A stretch of 64,000 bases of DNA from Liolophura sinensis (lineage: Eukaryota; Mollusca; Polyplacophora; Chitonida; Chitonidae), in the NCBI RefSeq assembly GCF_032854445.1, contig NC_088303.1:25893265-25957264 (forward strand), written 5' to 3'. Position numbers and translations under genes: made by a program. Positions 39,421 to 53,140 of this stretch are shown here, piece by piece. A model generated the notes under the pieces. That model was not told the origin of the DNA and made no database searches. It saw nothing but the letters and a program-made list of their open reading frames with translations. Numbering within the stretch: position 1 is the first letter of the stretch; every line of letters starts with the position of its first letter.

Positions 39421-40747
39421 ACATCTGACATCCCTGTTCATGCATACCTATGACAGTAGTATATAGTTGCTGCTATAGGCTGGTGAACACTCACTGTCTT
39501 ACCTGGTCACATTAACAGTTTCACATACCTACACAGCCTTCCAGCAATTAATACATCTGCTAACATCTTTCCACACCTTTACTCAAAAATATAGTGTTAC
39601 TTTGTTAGATCTTCGGAGATCTTATTTCCGGTTTTAAGTTCTGCTTGTCGCCAAGGTGTTAAATGTAGATAAAGTCACACACATGAGACTGGCAACACTC
39701 ATCCATCAAAGCTTCAGGTCCACTTTCACAATCTGTTGATGTCTAGTTTTTAAACTTTTAAAATTTTTTAAACTCGCCAACATGATTGCTGTACATATAT
39801 GCAGATAAAAACTACTCCTCCCTTCCCCAGAAACAAAAACATGAACTGTGCAAGGAGATATTATTATCCAAAACTTCTATTAAACAGTTACATATCCAAA
39901 CTGGAGTGTACTGGATTTGAACTCACCACCCTACAAGCTGTCCACTATACACAATGTACATTGACTGATGAATGGTACAATTACAAGTATCTTGTGAGAT
40001 TCCATCTCACCATGTTAAAACAGAGGCCATACATTCTATCCTCTGACATCAGCACCCCTATGGTAAAGGGCGTCCTGTACCTGGGTGGGGGGTCGCTAAC
40101 AGGTGAGTTTACCTGGCAAAGTTCACCTGGATTAGGGCCTCGTGTATCATGTCTATGTCAACTCATCCCTCTTCGTCTAGGCTGTCTTAACTTGACACGA
40201 CAGGGATGAGCAACAGTAAAATGCGAAAATAAAACCATAGTGTTTTTGAACATGACACATACAAACTCATCCCTAGCCCTCCCCCCTCAGTGTGCCCCTC
40301 TCAAGCCCATTGACCTTTCACCGATGATTCCATGAGTTCAAATCCATATCTCCTTTCCCCCTCCTTGAATAAATCAAGGCTTAAAATTTTTATGAAAAAG
40401 TTTGCTGGTTCATTGTTAATGTAAGTCTGGCAGTTTCTACAGGCTAAAACAGGCAGGTTTTGTTGAAGTGGGAAAATGGTGGAGAGTATATATTTCACCG
40501 CATTTCTGAATTTTCCTTTTGTTTTCTTTTTTATTTCTAAAAACATTTCATTAATTTTTTTGAACATGTTATCTGACTACATGTAGGTTGTAACACTATA
40601 AGATGACATGATACAAAGATAATTCTAAAGAACTGTATGCTAAAATTTTGTGAAATTCAGACATTGAAGGCTTTAGAAAATGCTTTTCCACAGTGAATAT
40701 TTTTTAAAAAAAGTTGAGTTTGCATAAATAGGATTTATGCATTTACC

Positions 40748-40765
40748 TATATATATATATATATA
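40748..40765. repeat. (TA)9 microsatellite
   Basis: 18 bp of TA dinucleotide. Confidence 0.85.
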
Positions 40766-42337
40766 CAGTGCATAGGTACTTTTTTAATTTATTTTTTATT
40801 GTCATTTATTAAACATGAATATCTCCACAATTTCACGTTTTATGATGCAGAAACAAAATTTGTTGAAATAAGATCTAGGTGAATCAGACGCCACATATGT
40901 AAATGTAGGTATATGTAGGCCTAATTATTTAACGAGCAATGGAATGATGCTCTTATAAAAGTGCATTCATTTCTCCTAAATGTAACTTTTAAAAATATTC
41001 TGTAAGTTGTGTGTTCTTGTTCATTTTAGTCCTCAATGAACTTGATTCAGGAATTAAAATTCCTGTCTACAATCCGTCTCAGATTTATTAAAGAGTGTTT
41101 CTACTCAGAGCACAAGATGTTGCCATAAATAAATTAAAGATAACCGCAACATCAAGAGCGAATGTAGCACCCAGAGCACGATTCAATTTCAACACTGACA
41201 AATTAAAGAAGAAAGACAAAGGGTCACGTGATACTCTGGGATATACCGTCTCCATAAAATGTCATCAGCATGAAATTAAAGGTGAACAGTACACCATGCT
41301 AACGACACCTGTGTCTGTGAGAGATCTTCACGGCCAATCTTCTCAGCGATCCTCACGCTACATGATACCCGGCTGTAATTCTGGCCAGAGGATGAAACAA
41401 TTAAAAGTTTGACACCTACGTGTATGTCAGAGAGCTCAGGTTAGCTTCCACAGTAAGGGCTCACAAGTCCACATTTAATGGACGATCGGTTAGGACCTTC
41501 ATTCTAAGAACACTCACAATTTCTTTTGTTTTTGGTTTTCTTGCAAGCTTTTAAGAATTTTTTTAAAAAAATGAGTTAGTGGCAGGTGTTAAGAAAGGAG
41601 ACTTTTTGTACATCAAAATACTGTGTGTTCCAATCAAGAGCTGAACTTCAAAGTTAAAAAGATTCTACAGTTTCTTAGAAACATTACACTCCTGACTGCT
41701 CCTAAAGGTTTTGTTGTTGCAAAGTATTTCTGTTTCAACGAATCTTCAACAATACCTATCTTGCACGCTATAATGCCAGCAAAATCTGAATATTTTACAG
41801 TCAGGTGTTACCCATTTTTTTCCCATGCCAAAACGGATACCTTCCTGACATCGCAGAATAGAGGAAGCGGCTGCAGTATTCATAGATTTCTGCAGAAAAG
41901 GCCTTTGTTAATATGTAGACAGGAACTGAACCAGCTTACAAAAGTTTAACGTCTATGAAAATGACAATAGAAAGAGAAAGATTAAGATACACTTCAATTC
42001 AGACTGGCCGGACAGAAATGGCCATCTTCTATGGAATACCTCCACAATGGCAGGGCAGGTGAAACCAGGGTAACCTCTCCACATAAGTTCACAGGTCAGG
42101 GGTCAGCCAATGGTGCCCATTATACTTCCTGTGAACCCCCAAAACTCAGTGATGCATAGGTAAAGATCAAAGGGTCACTGATGAAATATCAATGTAAGGA
42201 CACAAGTATAAAAGATAGCAAAAAACAAGCAAATCAATATCTTGAGATGTAAAAATCAAATGTAAATCAAATGTATACATCACAGAAGAAATGAGCAGGC
42301 ATACCTATATCACACATTTGTCTTCATCAATTCATCA

Positions 42338-42340
<3 letters not shown>

Positions 42341-42392
<52 letters not shown>
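42341..42392. repeat. (TA)26 microsatellite
   Basis: About 52 bp of uninterrupted TA, ending in a short CACA stretch. Confidence 0.95.
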
Positions 42393-42401
<9 letters not shown>

Positions 42402-44281
42402 GAAGTTTCTTCACAGTTTTAATAACATTCACATACAGGTATAAATAACTGGGTGGACACTTCTAGAAATTCCTGGGAAATATTGTTTATTTTGACCTTA
42501 GAAGACTTAAATGGAACTACAGGTTAATATAACAGGTGTATGAAGAGAAGACAGGATACAGCACATTCCCTGTCCTGTCACTGAAACATCTATGTACTCT
42601 GAACTGGGTCAAGAGTCCGTCCTTCCTCGCCATGTCTAACATCCAAGAATGTTATGCTCGGCCATTTAAAAGAAATCTGTTGCGGCAAATTGAGAGGGCG
42701 TGAGAAAGTCTCCTTGCCTGACACTGCTTGTCTGGGGAACTATCTGTTCACTGTCTAGTCTAGTCATTAATAGAACATTGCACAGCAGTATTCAACCCCA
42801 GTATCTCGACCTTCAACCTCTGACCCTGAAAAAGTTAACATAGTAATCTTTGCCATCGAGTCCAACACTTTCCCCAGAGAGGCCACAAATTCCACAAGAG
42901 TTCTTCTAAAAAGCATCATTCCTTTTTTTTTCATTTAAATCTTACTCCTTCCAACACGTATGTATTTTCTTCATATCCATCTCACTACCAATATTTCTTA
43001 AATATAAACCTTGAAATATGCATGTACTTTCTACTTTACATGGTCTAACAATACTGAGCACCAAATTAAACTTTCACCAGCTTGAATTAATAGTTGGTAA
43101 AGCATGTTACACATTTCTAATTCTAATCACTCTACTTGATCACTGAATTAAAGTTTTTGACATAAAGAAACAGACCAGAAGAAAAGACACATGCCACGGA
43201 AGAACTGTTCCAACTTCTAAACATAAAGACATTTCTCAGCTAGACATTGTTGCAATGTTTTAATGTGTCCATTCTCACTCTCAATCAAGCACCCCATGAG
43301 CTCCCATATGGGCTTTTAGAATTCTTCCTTCAAAACCATCTCAGCATGACCAAACAAGGGAGATCAACCGCAACTCTGCTAGCTGCCAGAGACTGTCTAA
43401 TTGACAAGACATTCCTAAACTTTAGCATCCATTTGTGTCGGGATATAAACCCATCCCTTGATTTGAAACACTTGTTGACAGGATCCCATGGATGTGGCTG
43501 GTTTGAATTTCATTGTTTTTATTGACTCAGATGGGTCAGACTGGATACAGCACCCTATGGATCTGAGCATCAGCAGCTAATTTACATCCCCGCCCTAACC
43601 ATGACCAGATATCTCAGGTCTCCGCATTGACAACATCTCAACCTAGGCATCCCACAATGCCTCGGTATTTCCTTTGTTTCCACTGTTCCATTGTTCTCCC
43701 AAAAACATCTCCTGTTGCTTTTCCATTTTTTATAATGCGAGCCCAGTTTGGTGAAGACAAAAAACGGAAATGGTTGGCCGACCCATGTGGGTCATCACTA
43801 TAGCTGGTCTCCCCAGGGGCAAGGTGGAAATATCGGCCACATTTTAACCTACCCTACTCATCCTAAACTTTTCCACAAAGTTTTCAACACAAGCAAATGT
43901 TATCGCTTAATTCATGCACTTCTGATAGATCCTCAGCACAATTTTTCAGCACAGAACACAGATACATAATGAAACTTTCACCGTGACAGTACAACGTACT
44001 GCAACAACTCTAGCCATACTGTAAACAGACTTAGAAAATAAAATTACAATAATCCAACATGTATCATAATGCACCAGTAACAGCATGAACAAAATGACAG
44101 CTGGGTGTGTACACCTTCTTACAAAGCCATAGGGATGTATCACATACAGACAAAAAAAAACCCCACAAAATGTTTGATATACATGAAATATTTCCACACC
44201 ACGTCACTAGTTTAATGTCTGACTATCTGATTAACTGACTTCATCTGGATACATACAACCTGTTTTTAACGGATAAATAGC

Positions 44282-44391
44282 GCATATCTTGTCTTTGATC
44301 AGTGCATATCTTATTGTCTTTGATCAGAGAATATCTTATTGTCTTTGATCAGAGCATAGCATATCTTATTGTCTTTGATCAGTGCATAGCT
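44282..44391 (+). repeat. ~27-bp tandem repeat, 4 units
   Basis: Units of GCATATCTTATTGTCTTTGATCAG, with small indels (the first lacks TATT; the fourth has an added GCATA). Confidence 0.85.
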
Positions 44392-44622
44392 CTTCTCCGA
44401 TACACCTCTGAACAACAAATTATAATTCATAGATGTTGTCCACATTTTATTTACTTTCACTTATATATTTTAAAAACATAATATCTGAATTGATAAAATC
44501 TTTCTTCTCTAGATCACTATTTTGCTCCAGGTGTGGAAGTTTTAGATAGAAAATAAATTATCGGGATGGGAACTGATTCCTGTGTTTTCAGTTGTGATGA
44601 AGTGCTGAAGAAACAAAGAATT

Positions 44623-44816
44623 TTATCTATTTATTTATTTGATTGGTGCATTATGCCATACTCAAAAATATTTCACTTATACGACTGCGACCAGCATTAT
44701 GGTGGGTGGAAACCGGGCACAGCCCGGGTGAACCCCACGGCCATCCACAGGTTGCTGTCAGACCTTCCCACGTATGGCCGGAGAGGAAGCCAGCATGAGC
44801 TGGACTTGAGACCCCT
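44623..44816 (-). mobile_element. tRNA-derived SINE, long copy with target duplication
   Basis: Runs from ATTTATTTATTTGATTGGTGC through the body (GGTGGGTGGAAACCGGGC; GGTTGCTGTCAGACCTTCCC) to GAGCTGGACTTGAG, stopping at the B box. It is flanked by GAAACAAAGAATT (44610-44622) and GAAACAAACAATT (44817-44829), a 13-bp duplication with one mismatch. It is in the orientation of the host gene. Confidence 0.9.
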
Positions 44817-45405
44817 GAAACAAACAATTAACTCGAACAATTAATGCATGTACATATGCACTATATTAGCAAATTTTCACATTGCTAAATGCTAAAGGCC
44901 TGTTCCACACCAGCCCCAACATCTTCCACTACGTACATCAAAGAAAAAGATTTCTCCAGCACCTTTGATGAACTGTGGAGATATGAATGCATATGTTAAT
45001 ATACAAGGTCAAAGAAGTATATTATGGATAAACCAGGGATGAAAGTTTCCTCCAAAACTATCCACAGGTTACAACAGGTTGGGGTTGGGTTGAGCATATC
45101 AATTTCAACCTGTTGACTTTCTCACAGCACTGAGCTAGCATAGCCTTCCTTAACTTAATTCTCCTCCAGCCTTGGCTTAATTGCCTGAACTTAGTGATCC
45201 CCACAAATAAAGCCTTATGCAAGGATACCTTATCTGCCCCCTCCTCTTTTATCAAATCTCACTTAAATTACCAGACAATTATCTCCTGCAAAGAAACTCT
45301 CCTCTTCTCTGTTTCACACCACCCTCCTGCAGTAGTTAACCTAAAAATGCTATACTGCGTTTTTGTCCCTAACTATACCCTCATGGAGTTAAACAAAAAT
45401 CAAAA

Positions 45406-45530
45406 ACATAATAATGCACTGCTGTTAAACATGTAACAACAATCAAATACATAATGATAAACTGCTGTTAAATGTGTAACAACAATCAAATACATAATGA
45501 TACAATGCTGTTAAAGGTATAACAATTTCT
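45406..45530 (+). repeat. 43-44-bp tandem repeat, ~2.7 units
   Basis: CTGCTGTTAAA...GTAACAACAATCAAATACATAATGATA repeats with TGCTGTT at 45421, 45464 and 45508. Confidence 0.85.
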
Positions 45531-45644
45531 TTAAACTTTGTTGATAACATATTGTAAAGTGTACACTCTGTTTATCCCTAACAACACACCTTAACTACTC
45601 TAAAGTAATCAGCAAAAGAATAATGGTAAAATGCATAATTATCA

Positions 45645-45880
45645 TAATCTACATTACCCTAATTCCTAAAACTTTTCGCATATGAAAGAGCAACTTTCAG
45701 TGCAATTTATACACCTTTATGATTTGATTTTGAAGACAAAACTGTATTTGTGTAGTTTGCCAATTTCAGGGTTTCAACAAAATTATTACTTTATCATGCA
45801 GTCTACACAAAACAATGCCCTTAAAATATCCTTGAATATAAACCTGGAAAAAGTTGAAGAATTACAGTACGCCTTGCTAT
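45645..45880 (+). repeat. Dispersed repeat family C, longest copy
   Basis: The left part aligns with 38085-38140, the middle (GATTTGATTTTGAAGACAAA) with 31160-31195, and the right end (AAAAAGTTGAAGAATTACAGTA) is an inverted match to the left core. The copy may therefore be bounded by a short inverted repeat and be a relic DNA transposon. Confidence 0.45.
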
Positions 45881-46799
45881 ATAAATCTATCTGAAAATAT
45901 TTTACATGGCTTAATTGAGTCCCACTATAGGATGCAAAATACAGATTTCAATCTAGCTTAATAAGCCCATCACAAAAATTGAACACAATGTCACCTAATA
46001 AACTGACCAATATGTTCACCTGAAAATTATCCTCACATGTCCAACAATTTATTTTTTGTTGATCTGCAATGTGTATCCATTATTTTTCACTGCTTAGCCT
46101 TCATATTTTTTCTATCTGAATGGAAATTATAATAATGTACCTTCTTTAAAATTATACAAAAATTGACATTATGCCAAAAAAAAAAAAAAAACTAAGTGAA
46201 AGACAAAATTTACAAATTTCTCCAGGGAACAGGAAGGCATTTCATTTCTGACACAAATGTTTCCCACTTGTTGCCATTTTGGTTGTCATGACACCCACAG
46301 TTATCTTTTCCGAGTTAGTGTGTGGTCTGTATGACATTTCCTTCCCGCCTTGTCACATAATCCGATCATTCAGCCAATGGTAGATAATTTTGCATCTCAA
46401 TCAATCTACAGCAAAGCTGAATTAAAAAAACTCAGCAAGGAAAAAATTAATACTTCCAAATTAGCAGAGAAAATCTCATAAATTATCCGGTTTCAGCTTT
46501 GCAATAAAGATTAATAACAGCAGATGGGAATAACTGTTTAATTTACTGTGGTATTTTATACAGCTAGATTTTGGCCATTTTTTCTCCCCTTATTTAAATC
46601 TTTTTTTTTTCTTAGCTAATATCACTTTCCAATGATTCTTGTTTTCTTATGTTACCATGGAGATGTCAAGAGCTTCCTGCTGGTTTATCCAACTCATCAT
46701 ACATGTGATGATAAGGCAAGAAGTACAGAAAAAAATAGTCTAAATATGATGCCTTAAATTTAATTAAATGTTTTTAAAACATGTTGCTTGGCCAGTTTT

Positions 46800-47050
46800 A
46801 GGGTTAATGCCAAAGACGTCATGGCCAATAAAAGTGACCTTCCCTTTATCATTTAAGTTAGAGAAGGCATAATTGAATTTTCATGGGGCGACAGGCGACG
46901 GACTGATCTAAGCACCCCGCTGCCCTATGGGTAACTGGGTGTCACTACCCAGACATCTGACAACTCCTGGAGCTAGCCTCAATGCCACTTTGCTAAGTGA
47001 TTCCTGAATGTTAATGAAAACCTTACCTAAATGCCTAACAAAACACACCA
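46800..47050. promoter_or_regulatory. Candidate enhancer
   Basis: Unique stretch of balanced composition with CACCCCGCTGCCCTATGGG, a small inverted pair CTGGGT/ACCCAG around 46936-46953 and TTAATG sites. Inference only. Confidence 0.22.
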
Positions 47051-48299
47051 CTATCAGCTAGTCCACAAATAAAGCCATCAAATCATAAATACACCTTCTA
47101 GTTTGTTTTTTTACCTCTGGATGAAGAAAAGCAATATTATGTTCTACAAACAGATAAAACAGACTGAAGCTAACTCTTAGAATCAAGTTCTGAAAGCAGA
47201 CATTGAGTGGCCAATGATAAACTACATCCTGTATGCTCTTTGTTCATGAACAGAAATTGAGAAATATCCAGACAACAAGCGTCAACATTATACATATCTT
47301 CAGTGAATAAACTCTGTCAACTCTTCAAAGTAAATGTCCAAATATCTTACAGTGTCTAAGAGAGAGTTCAAATTGTGGTCAAGATTTGAGCATTTCCTAG
47401 AATGGTTCGGACATAAACACATAGGGGTCTCTACACAACATGGATTGCTACAGTCACTGAAAAACTGTTAACAAGACAACCTTCAAAATGGCCAAAGCTT
47501 TGAGGGTCATTTCAGCCAAATGTACCTCTATATTCCGATAATGAAAGTTAAAGATGATTCTTGGAGATATACAGACAGATGAAATAATGTATACACGCCT
47601 GTACATGTATATACCAAAAAATGAAAACAACCTGCAAAGCTATGCCAAATCCTCTCACCCATACATGCAATAGGTATCCAGAAAAAAATTCAGTCTGTAC
47701 TGCAAACTTAAATTTACAGTCCAGCTATGAACATATTTACCTGAGCTTTTATCATGTACAGTTATTTAAAAGTAAATGGTAACCTGGTAGCTTTGGCAGC
47801 CTCCTTCTGACAATGCCGGACAAAATATTTAAATTGGTTCATGGAAATGAGTGTTAACCAGATTCTAAATTCAATTTACACATTAAATTCCAAAACTGAA
47901 TTGCAAGATGATTACCTCATATGAAACATTCTGAAAACTGGTATTTAATATCACAAAAGGGCACTTTGTATTTCTATACAGGCATTTCTTAGCAGCATAT
48001 CCATCTACTACCACCCTTTGTGAAGTAATACGCATTGTCTTGAAAAAGTCAACTTCTCTTACCAAATGTCAGTCTGTACAGGACACGTTCATACTCTAAA
48101 ATGTGGAACAAGGTTCACCCAATATCAACAGTTTTATTTTGCACATCCATAGATGAAAACAGTGACAACAGAGGTAAGGCTCAGCAAATGTTGTGAAAAA
48201 CAACAAGATCTGTAAGAGGATTTCAACTTAACAATGGTTTGTCAGACGTGTCATCAATATCTAAGTACTGGCAGTTTTGTCCGAGTTGTTTTTCATAAT

Positions 48300-48420
48300 G
48301 CTTATATAGGATGTTTCTGCTGAAGGTTCACCTGTGATTAATCAGACAAAGGCTGCCAGGTGAGATAAACCCAGCTCAGGTAAATTCCCAGTCAAAGAAC
48401 AGATAAAAGTTTAAGGCCGT
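48300..48420. promoter_or_regulatory. Candidate enhancer
   Basis: TTCACCTGTGATTAATCAGACAAAGG, CCAGGTGAGATAAACC and CAGGTAAATTCCC place E-boxes, a bicoid/OTX-type TAATC and a TCF/SOX-type ACAAAGG within 90 bp. Inference only. Confidence 0.28.
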
Positions 48421-51400
48421 CATATACATCAGGCCGTGAAAAAAAGAGGGACAAACAAAAGATGGAGAAAACAGTTGATAGCACAATTATCAGAGAATTT
48501 GATGGAACAATGATAATCCGAGTCTAGGGGAAATGACGACTGCAGACCAAGTGGTCATATTTTCTCAATTTCATTTGCACAGGACATGGGCTGATTGAGG
48601 TTAGTTAACCCACGGTATTGACACTGACATGGGGTAGGGACTTCGCACATGCCCAGTGTCACCACCGGTAATTGTCCCTTGGGCAAAACAAAACTGGCCA
48701 TGTGATTGAGAGACCAGGACAACAAAACCCACACTAACTGGATGTTGTTCACAGCTGGAGGACCATGGTCTTCCTGGATAGCTCCGGCTAATTGCTGTTT
48801 GCCAGACAGCCCAGCAGTTAATGTGATTTCAACTCCTTTGTTAATTAGATAATCATGTTATCCTAAAGCTCCACTACAGGTCCTCTTCTAGCTTGACAGT
48901 CATTTGTTTACCATTCAGATCAAGTGTTATCTACAATCAATGTTCCACTCCTTTGCCAGGTATATATCTGTGCAGGGCAACATTATCATAGTCACTCAAC
49001 TTTAAAGAAGCCATGTCAAATGCTGAGAAAGGTATTTAAAAAGCAAACTGTATCATTTCTGCATTGATTGAAAACCAGACATACATGTACATCAATAAAA
49101 TCTTCGACACCTGAAACCAACGATTAAAAAAAAATGAAAAGAATATTTTTTCTCCTTTGAGACTTTGGTTTAAATTTACCATACTCAACATGTCACACAA
49201 AAACAAAAATGAAAATATCAAATACACTTTCAGGGAATTGTATGTATATACCACAAAAATATACAAACCCTGACTAATGTAAAGTGTGATTTCTTTAGGC
49301 TAACACCAGCATCCATTTTGAAATAAGAGTAGCAGCTAGTAAATCTGTTAAAATATTTTTTGTACATTAAAAAAATGCATACATCACAATGCTGAAAAGA
49401 ATCTGGTCTAAAATTCAAATTGAAAAAAGTGGCAAAACATAAACAGATTAGTGACGAAATACTGTCAAAAGTGCAAGGTGTTTTAGTAACTTTCTTGTTG
49501 CCGTTTTTCATGATATGTGAATGGTAGTTCTGTGTGCACTCTAAGCCATTCCAACAGCTAACATGTCTGTTTAAGTGGCACGATTAAAGGATGAGCAAAT
49601 TGTGCACTGCTCCATCTAGTCTAATTGAGCGATTCAAATCACTGTCCCATGTAACACTGTGGCAATTACAAGGTTAGTTGCCCACATCCCCACCCCCTGT
49701 GGGGATATGGGACCTAAGCATTGATCAGAAGACCGCCCCTCTGCTGATATTGGCTATGCCCTCAGGGAAGAGGTGATAAGTCATCCTCACAATTAAACAC
49801 GGGCCTGTAACACATCAACAGGCAGAAAAGCTTTACAGATCATGCTGTATCATCGCCACCAGAGGTTAAATTGTAACAAAAAATAACTTAGGAGATTATA
49901 AATGATAATCAGAATTAATTAGAATTTTATTAATTTAGAATATTATCAGGATGTAACGTCTACATAAATTCAAACTGACATTCAAATTCACCAGATCAAC
50001 TGAACTGAATAGCACATGCAATGGAGCAGGAAATTATTGCATCCAATGTTAATGTATTAACTAAATCTGCACAAAAATCATCATGAATGCATGTGATGAT
50101 TAAATAAAGTTGGGTTTTTGGTGTATAATCAATTTTACAGAGGCTCACCAATGTAATTAAGATCAGTTCTATCACATTTTTCAAATAGTACATTTTTGAC
50201 CTTGTTTTGAATCATAGATGTTTCAATTCCTACAATTATTTATTCAGCAGATTTTAAAAACCAGTGTATGTTACTTTCCACCAAATAATGACATAAAAAC
50301 TTCTTTTCAAGTTTCTGAGTTACATAACAAATTAATATCTGTTGTCATGACAATCTCTGATTTTCCTCATCATGAGGGTTAACTGGCAAACTCATACCTA
50401 AATCCCCTTCTAAATAGTGTGCCACTAACTTGTTCCTGTTGTTCTTTTTGGGAACTGTGATGTTGATAACCACAATCCAATAAGAATGCTTTAGCTCAAA
50501 GGACAGGACTAAACCAAGGTGTTTTCAATGGGCCTTTCCCAAATTTTCTTCTACAAGAATGCAACATCAGAACTTCAATCTTCATTGTTGAAATATGCAA
50601 GTAGAATCTCAACCTTTCTCATTTCTCATCTATTAATACAACTGCACTAGAAAAAAGCACTATTTTCAAAACACTGTAAAAAAATAACTTGGGTGTTAAC
50701 TTGAACAAATTACACAACACTAATTTTTTTTCTTTGCACACAGCGTACAATTAATTAAACAAAGCCGACATAAGCTAGCAGATATAAAGTCTGCATGGTT
50801 CAGCAGCATTTCCAAGGAAATATTTAAAACAATTCCCATAACAATATGTCATGTGACAATCTTTAAATCATATATGATTATCTAATCATGGGTATATCCA
50901 ATTACACGCTTATTAACATGACTGACATCAAAATCAGGTCGCTTTCTGTTGGCACTCATTCAACTTGCTTTTGTACCATACAAATTGCAAATCATCAAAA
51001 AGCTGTCTTCATAGCCATTAGCTGGCAGACCACCATTACAGCTTAAATAATCATGCCAGTTTATCAAAGAGGATATATGTAGATGTACTACTGTTAAGCT
51101 GGGTAGTTTTCAGCAAGAGCGCACTTCTGTGCCCGTGGTTATGCAATCTGGTTTTGACCAACAGAAAGTTAACGCTAATCCCTAAATATAAACCCATCCA
51201 GTCCACTACAAGAAATGTTTCATCATCCCTTACATCCACACGTGAAATGTTCTTCAGTCATTCTTTGATTTTTCTGTCTTCACCCTTAAGAATATTTCAC
51301 AAACACCAGTATGATAGGTATATGATGTACAGGTATTTATTAATTCAACATACATAGGCCTATTTAGTTTTTGAAAAACTTCATTTTAAAAACAAAATGT

Positions 51401-53114
51401 GTTCTTGTATTTATAAAAATGGTTTCTGAAGTACACATGCAATTTACTGAGTTTTACTTTATGCATATAGAGTTTTGATTTTTCTTTTTGTTATTTAACT
51501 CGTCCAGCTTTAAATCTTACCTGTTCACTTGACAGATGCATAAGCTTTTGATTAAAGTTCATGGACAAAATTCAACTAAAAAATATCATGAATAATTCTA
51601 CTTCAGAAATACAAATAATTAACTGGGAGTAACGATCAAAAACAACACTTCCATTTATGTCTGTACTCAAACTGTAATCTGAGGCTTGCGTCAATGTTTT
51701 TCGTTATAGATAAAATGTAACATAAATCTGACCTGAACTCATCAATCCTGGTAATGACAGACTAATTAGATGCAATTAACCTGTCCTGTTGCCTTCAGAT
51801 AACGAAAATAGATCCAGTTTCACAGGTAATACTGACAATCTCCTTGTGAACTTTTCTCTATACTATGTTACACAAGTAACAGCTGTCTTAGTTCATGTTA
51901 ACCTAGACACATCACTTTATACAGGTTTCAATGCTATTTCCATTTAGTCTTAAGAAGAAAAGCTGATTAAAATCCTATGATATTAAACTGTAACAATTTA
52001 TGAATGAATTAAATGTAGACTTATATAAAGTGAAGAATGAAGAAGAAAAAAATAGACGGTGATGAAAGGGACAGCAAAAAAGAAACAGTTACTGTTTTGT
52101 CTTGAAAACTTACATACAAGTATCTTTGTCACAATGTAACTAGAGAAAGCATATCTTCTCTTTAGAATATGGAGCTGTTGTGAAAAGTACAATTTGTTTC
52201 AGAAAGTGACCTTGGGAACATTTCTAGTCTCCCCGAACTTGAAAAATGTAAATCATTGAGAATATCAGTATAAGTTCATTAAAACATTATGCAGAACTTT
52301 ATCTAGTAATCACCCATGCTGTGATTATTTATGCATACTGGCATTGTGGTAATCTTCCCTGTGACAGGGTACATAATGGAGATACTGATAAACTTCTGAT
52401 AAACTCTTGAATCAAACCTCATTGATATTTAACAATTATTTGAGTGCCACTAATAAAATATACAAATACAAATAACCAAAACTTCTGACTTGCCATTATC
52501 TATTTCAAATTCACAAGACAATGAAAATTTCCTGTAGATGTATCTGAATATCAATAATAAGGTTAAAAGTTCACAGCTTTAGTCTGAACAAACAACTGAT
52601 ATTCCAAGGTATATGGCTTTTTTTCTCCCATTTTGCAGGGTATCTCTTATTTAAACCATATGCTGTGAAATGGAGGGATACAGTCTCTAAAACTAAAAGC
52701 CTGGCTGACACTACACACCAAAAACCACCTTGTGCCTTCTTGGATCGACAAATTATAAATAAAGTCTGCACATAGATGGTGGTTTAGTAATGGTTAGCAG
52801 ATGTCTACTGGCCAAATACCCACTGACAGTGGGACTTGTTCTAACCTGGAATTTAGATGCAAGGAGAGGGTTGACTTTTCTTTGAGGGACTGGCTGGTTG
52901 AATTGGGGGTGGGGGAGGGAGGGATTCTCTCTGTGAGAAACAGTGAAATGCGGGGAGGCCTACTACAATGTAAAATTAAGTGACACTATATTTATAACAT
53001 TTATGACTGGGGGGTGCATGGCGTGAGGTAGGTGGGGTTGCATGAGGTGGGGTGGGTAGGGTACAAGGGTATTGAGGCCATAACAGAAGTGAAACTGAAA
53101 AGATTTATTTACCT

Positions 53115-53140
53115 AAATTTATTTGATTGGTGTTTTACAG
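53115..53140 (-). repeat. SINE tail relic
   Basis: AAATTTATTTGATTGGTGTTTTAC is the reverse of the SINE 3' end; the rest of the copy is absent. Confidence 0.6.

Larger units (their letters stand above)
28865..42340. other. Intron 1 segment: unique sequence with scattered repeats
   Basis: Includes a tRNA-like fragment (29690), G-runs (30285, 33187, 34141), a TA array (31232), a SINE (37039), family B and C repeats, and an enhancer-like stretch (39040-39420). A further unique stretch, 31560-31780, has balanced composition and could be regulatory. No exon is supported on either strand. Confidence 0.5.

Noticed and set aside
41095-41412. 105-codon plus-strand frame, and similar ones at 25751-26092, 39799-40209, 20962-21225 and 57923-58262
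   Set aside because: No recognised domain, no flanking exon structure, and lengths expected by chance in 64 kb. Several begin at non-ATG codons.
49853-49866. Second CTCF-like word (GCCACCAGAGGT)
   Set aside because: Only the first half of the core matches; the GGGGGC half is missing.
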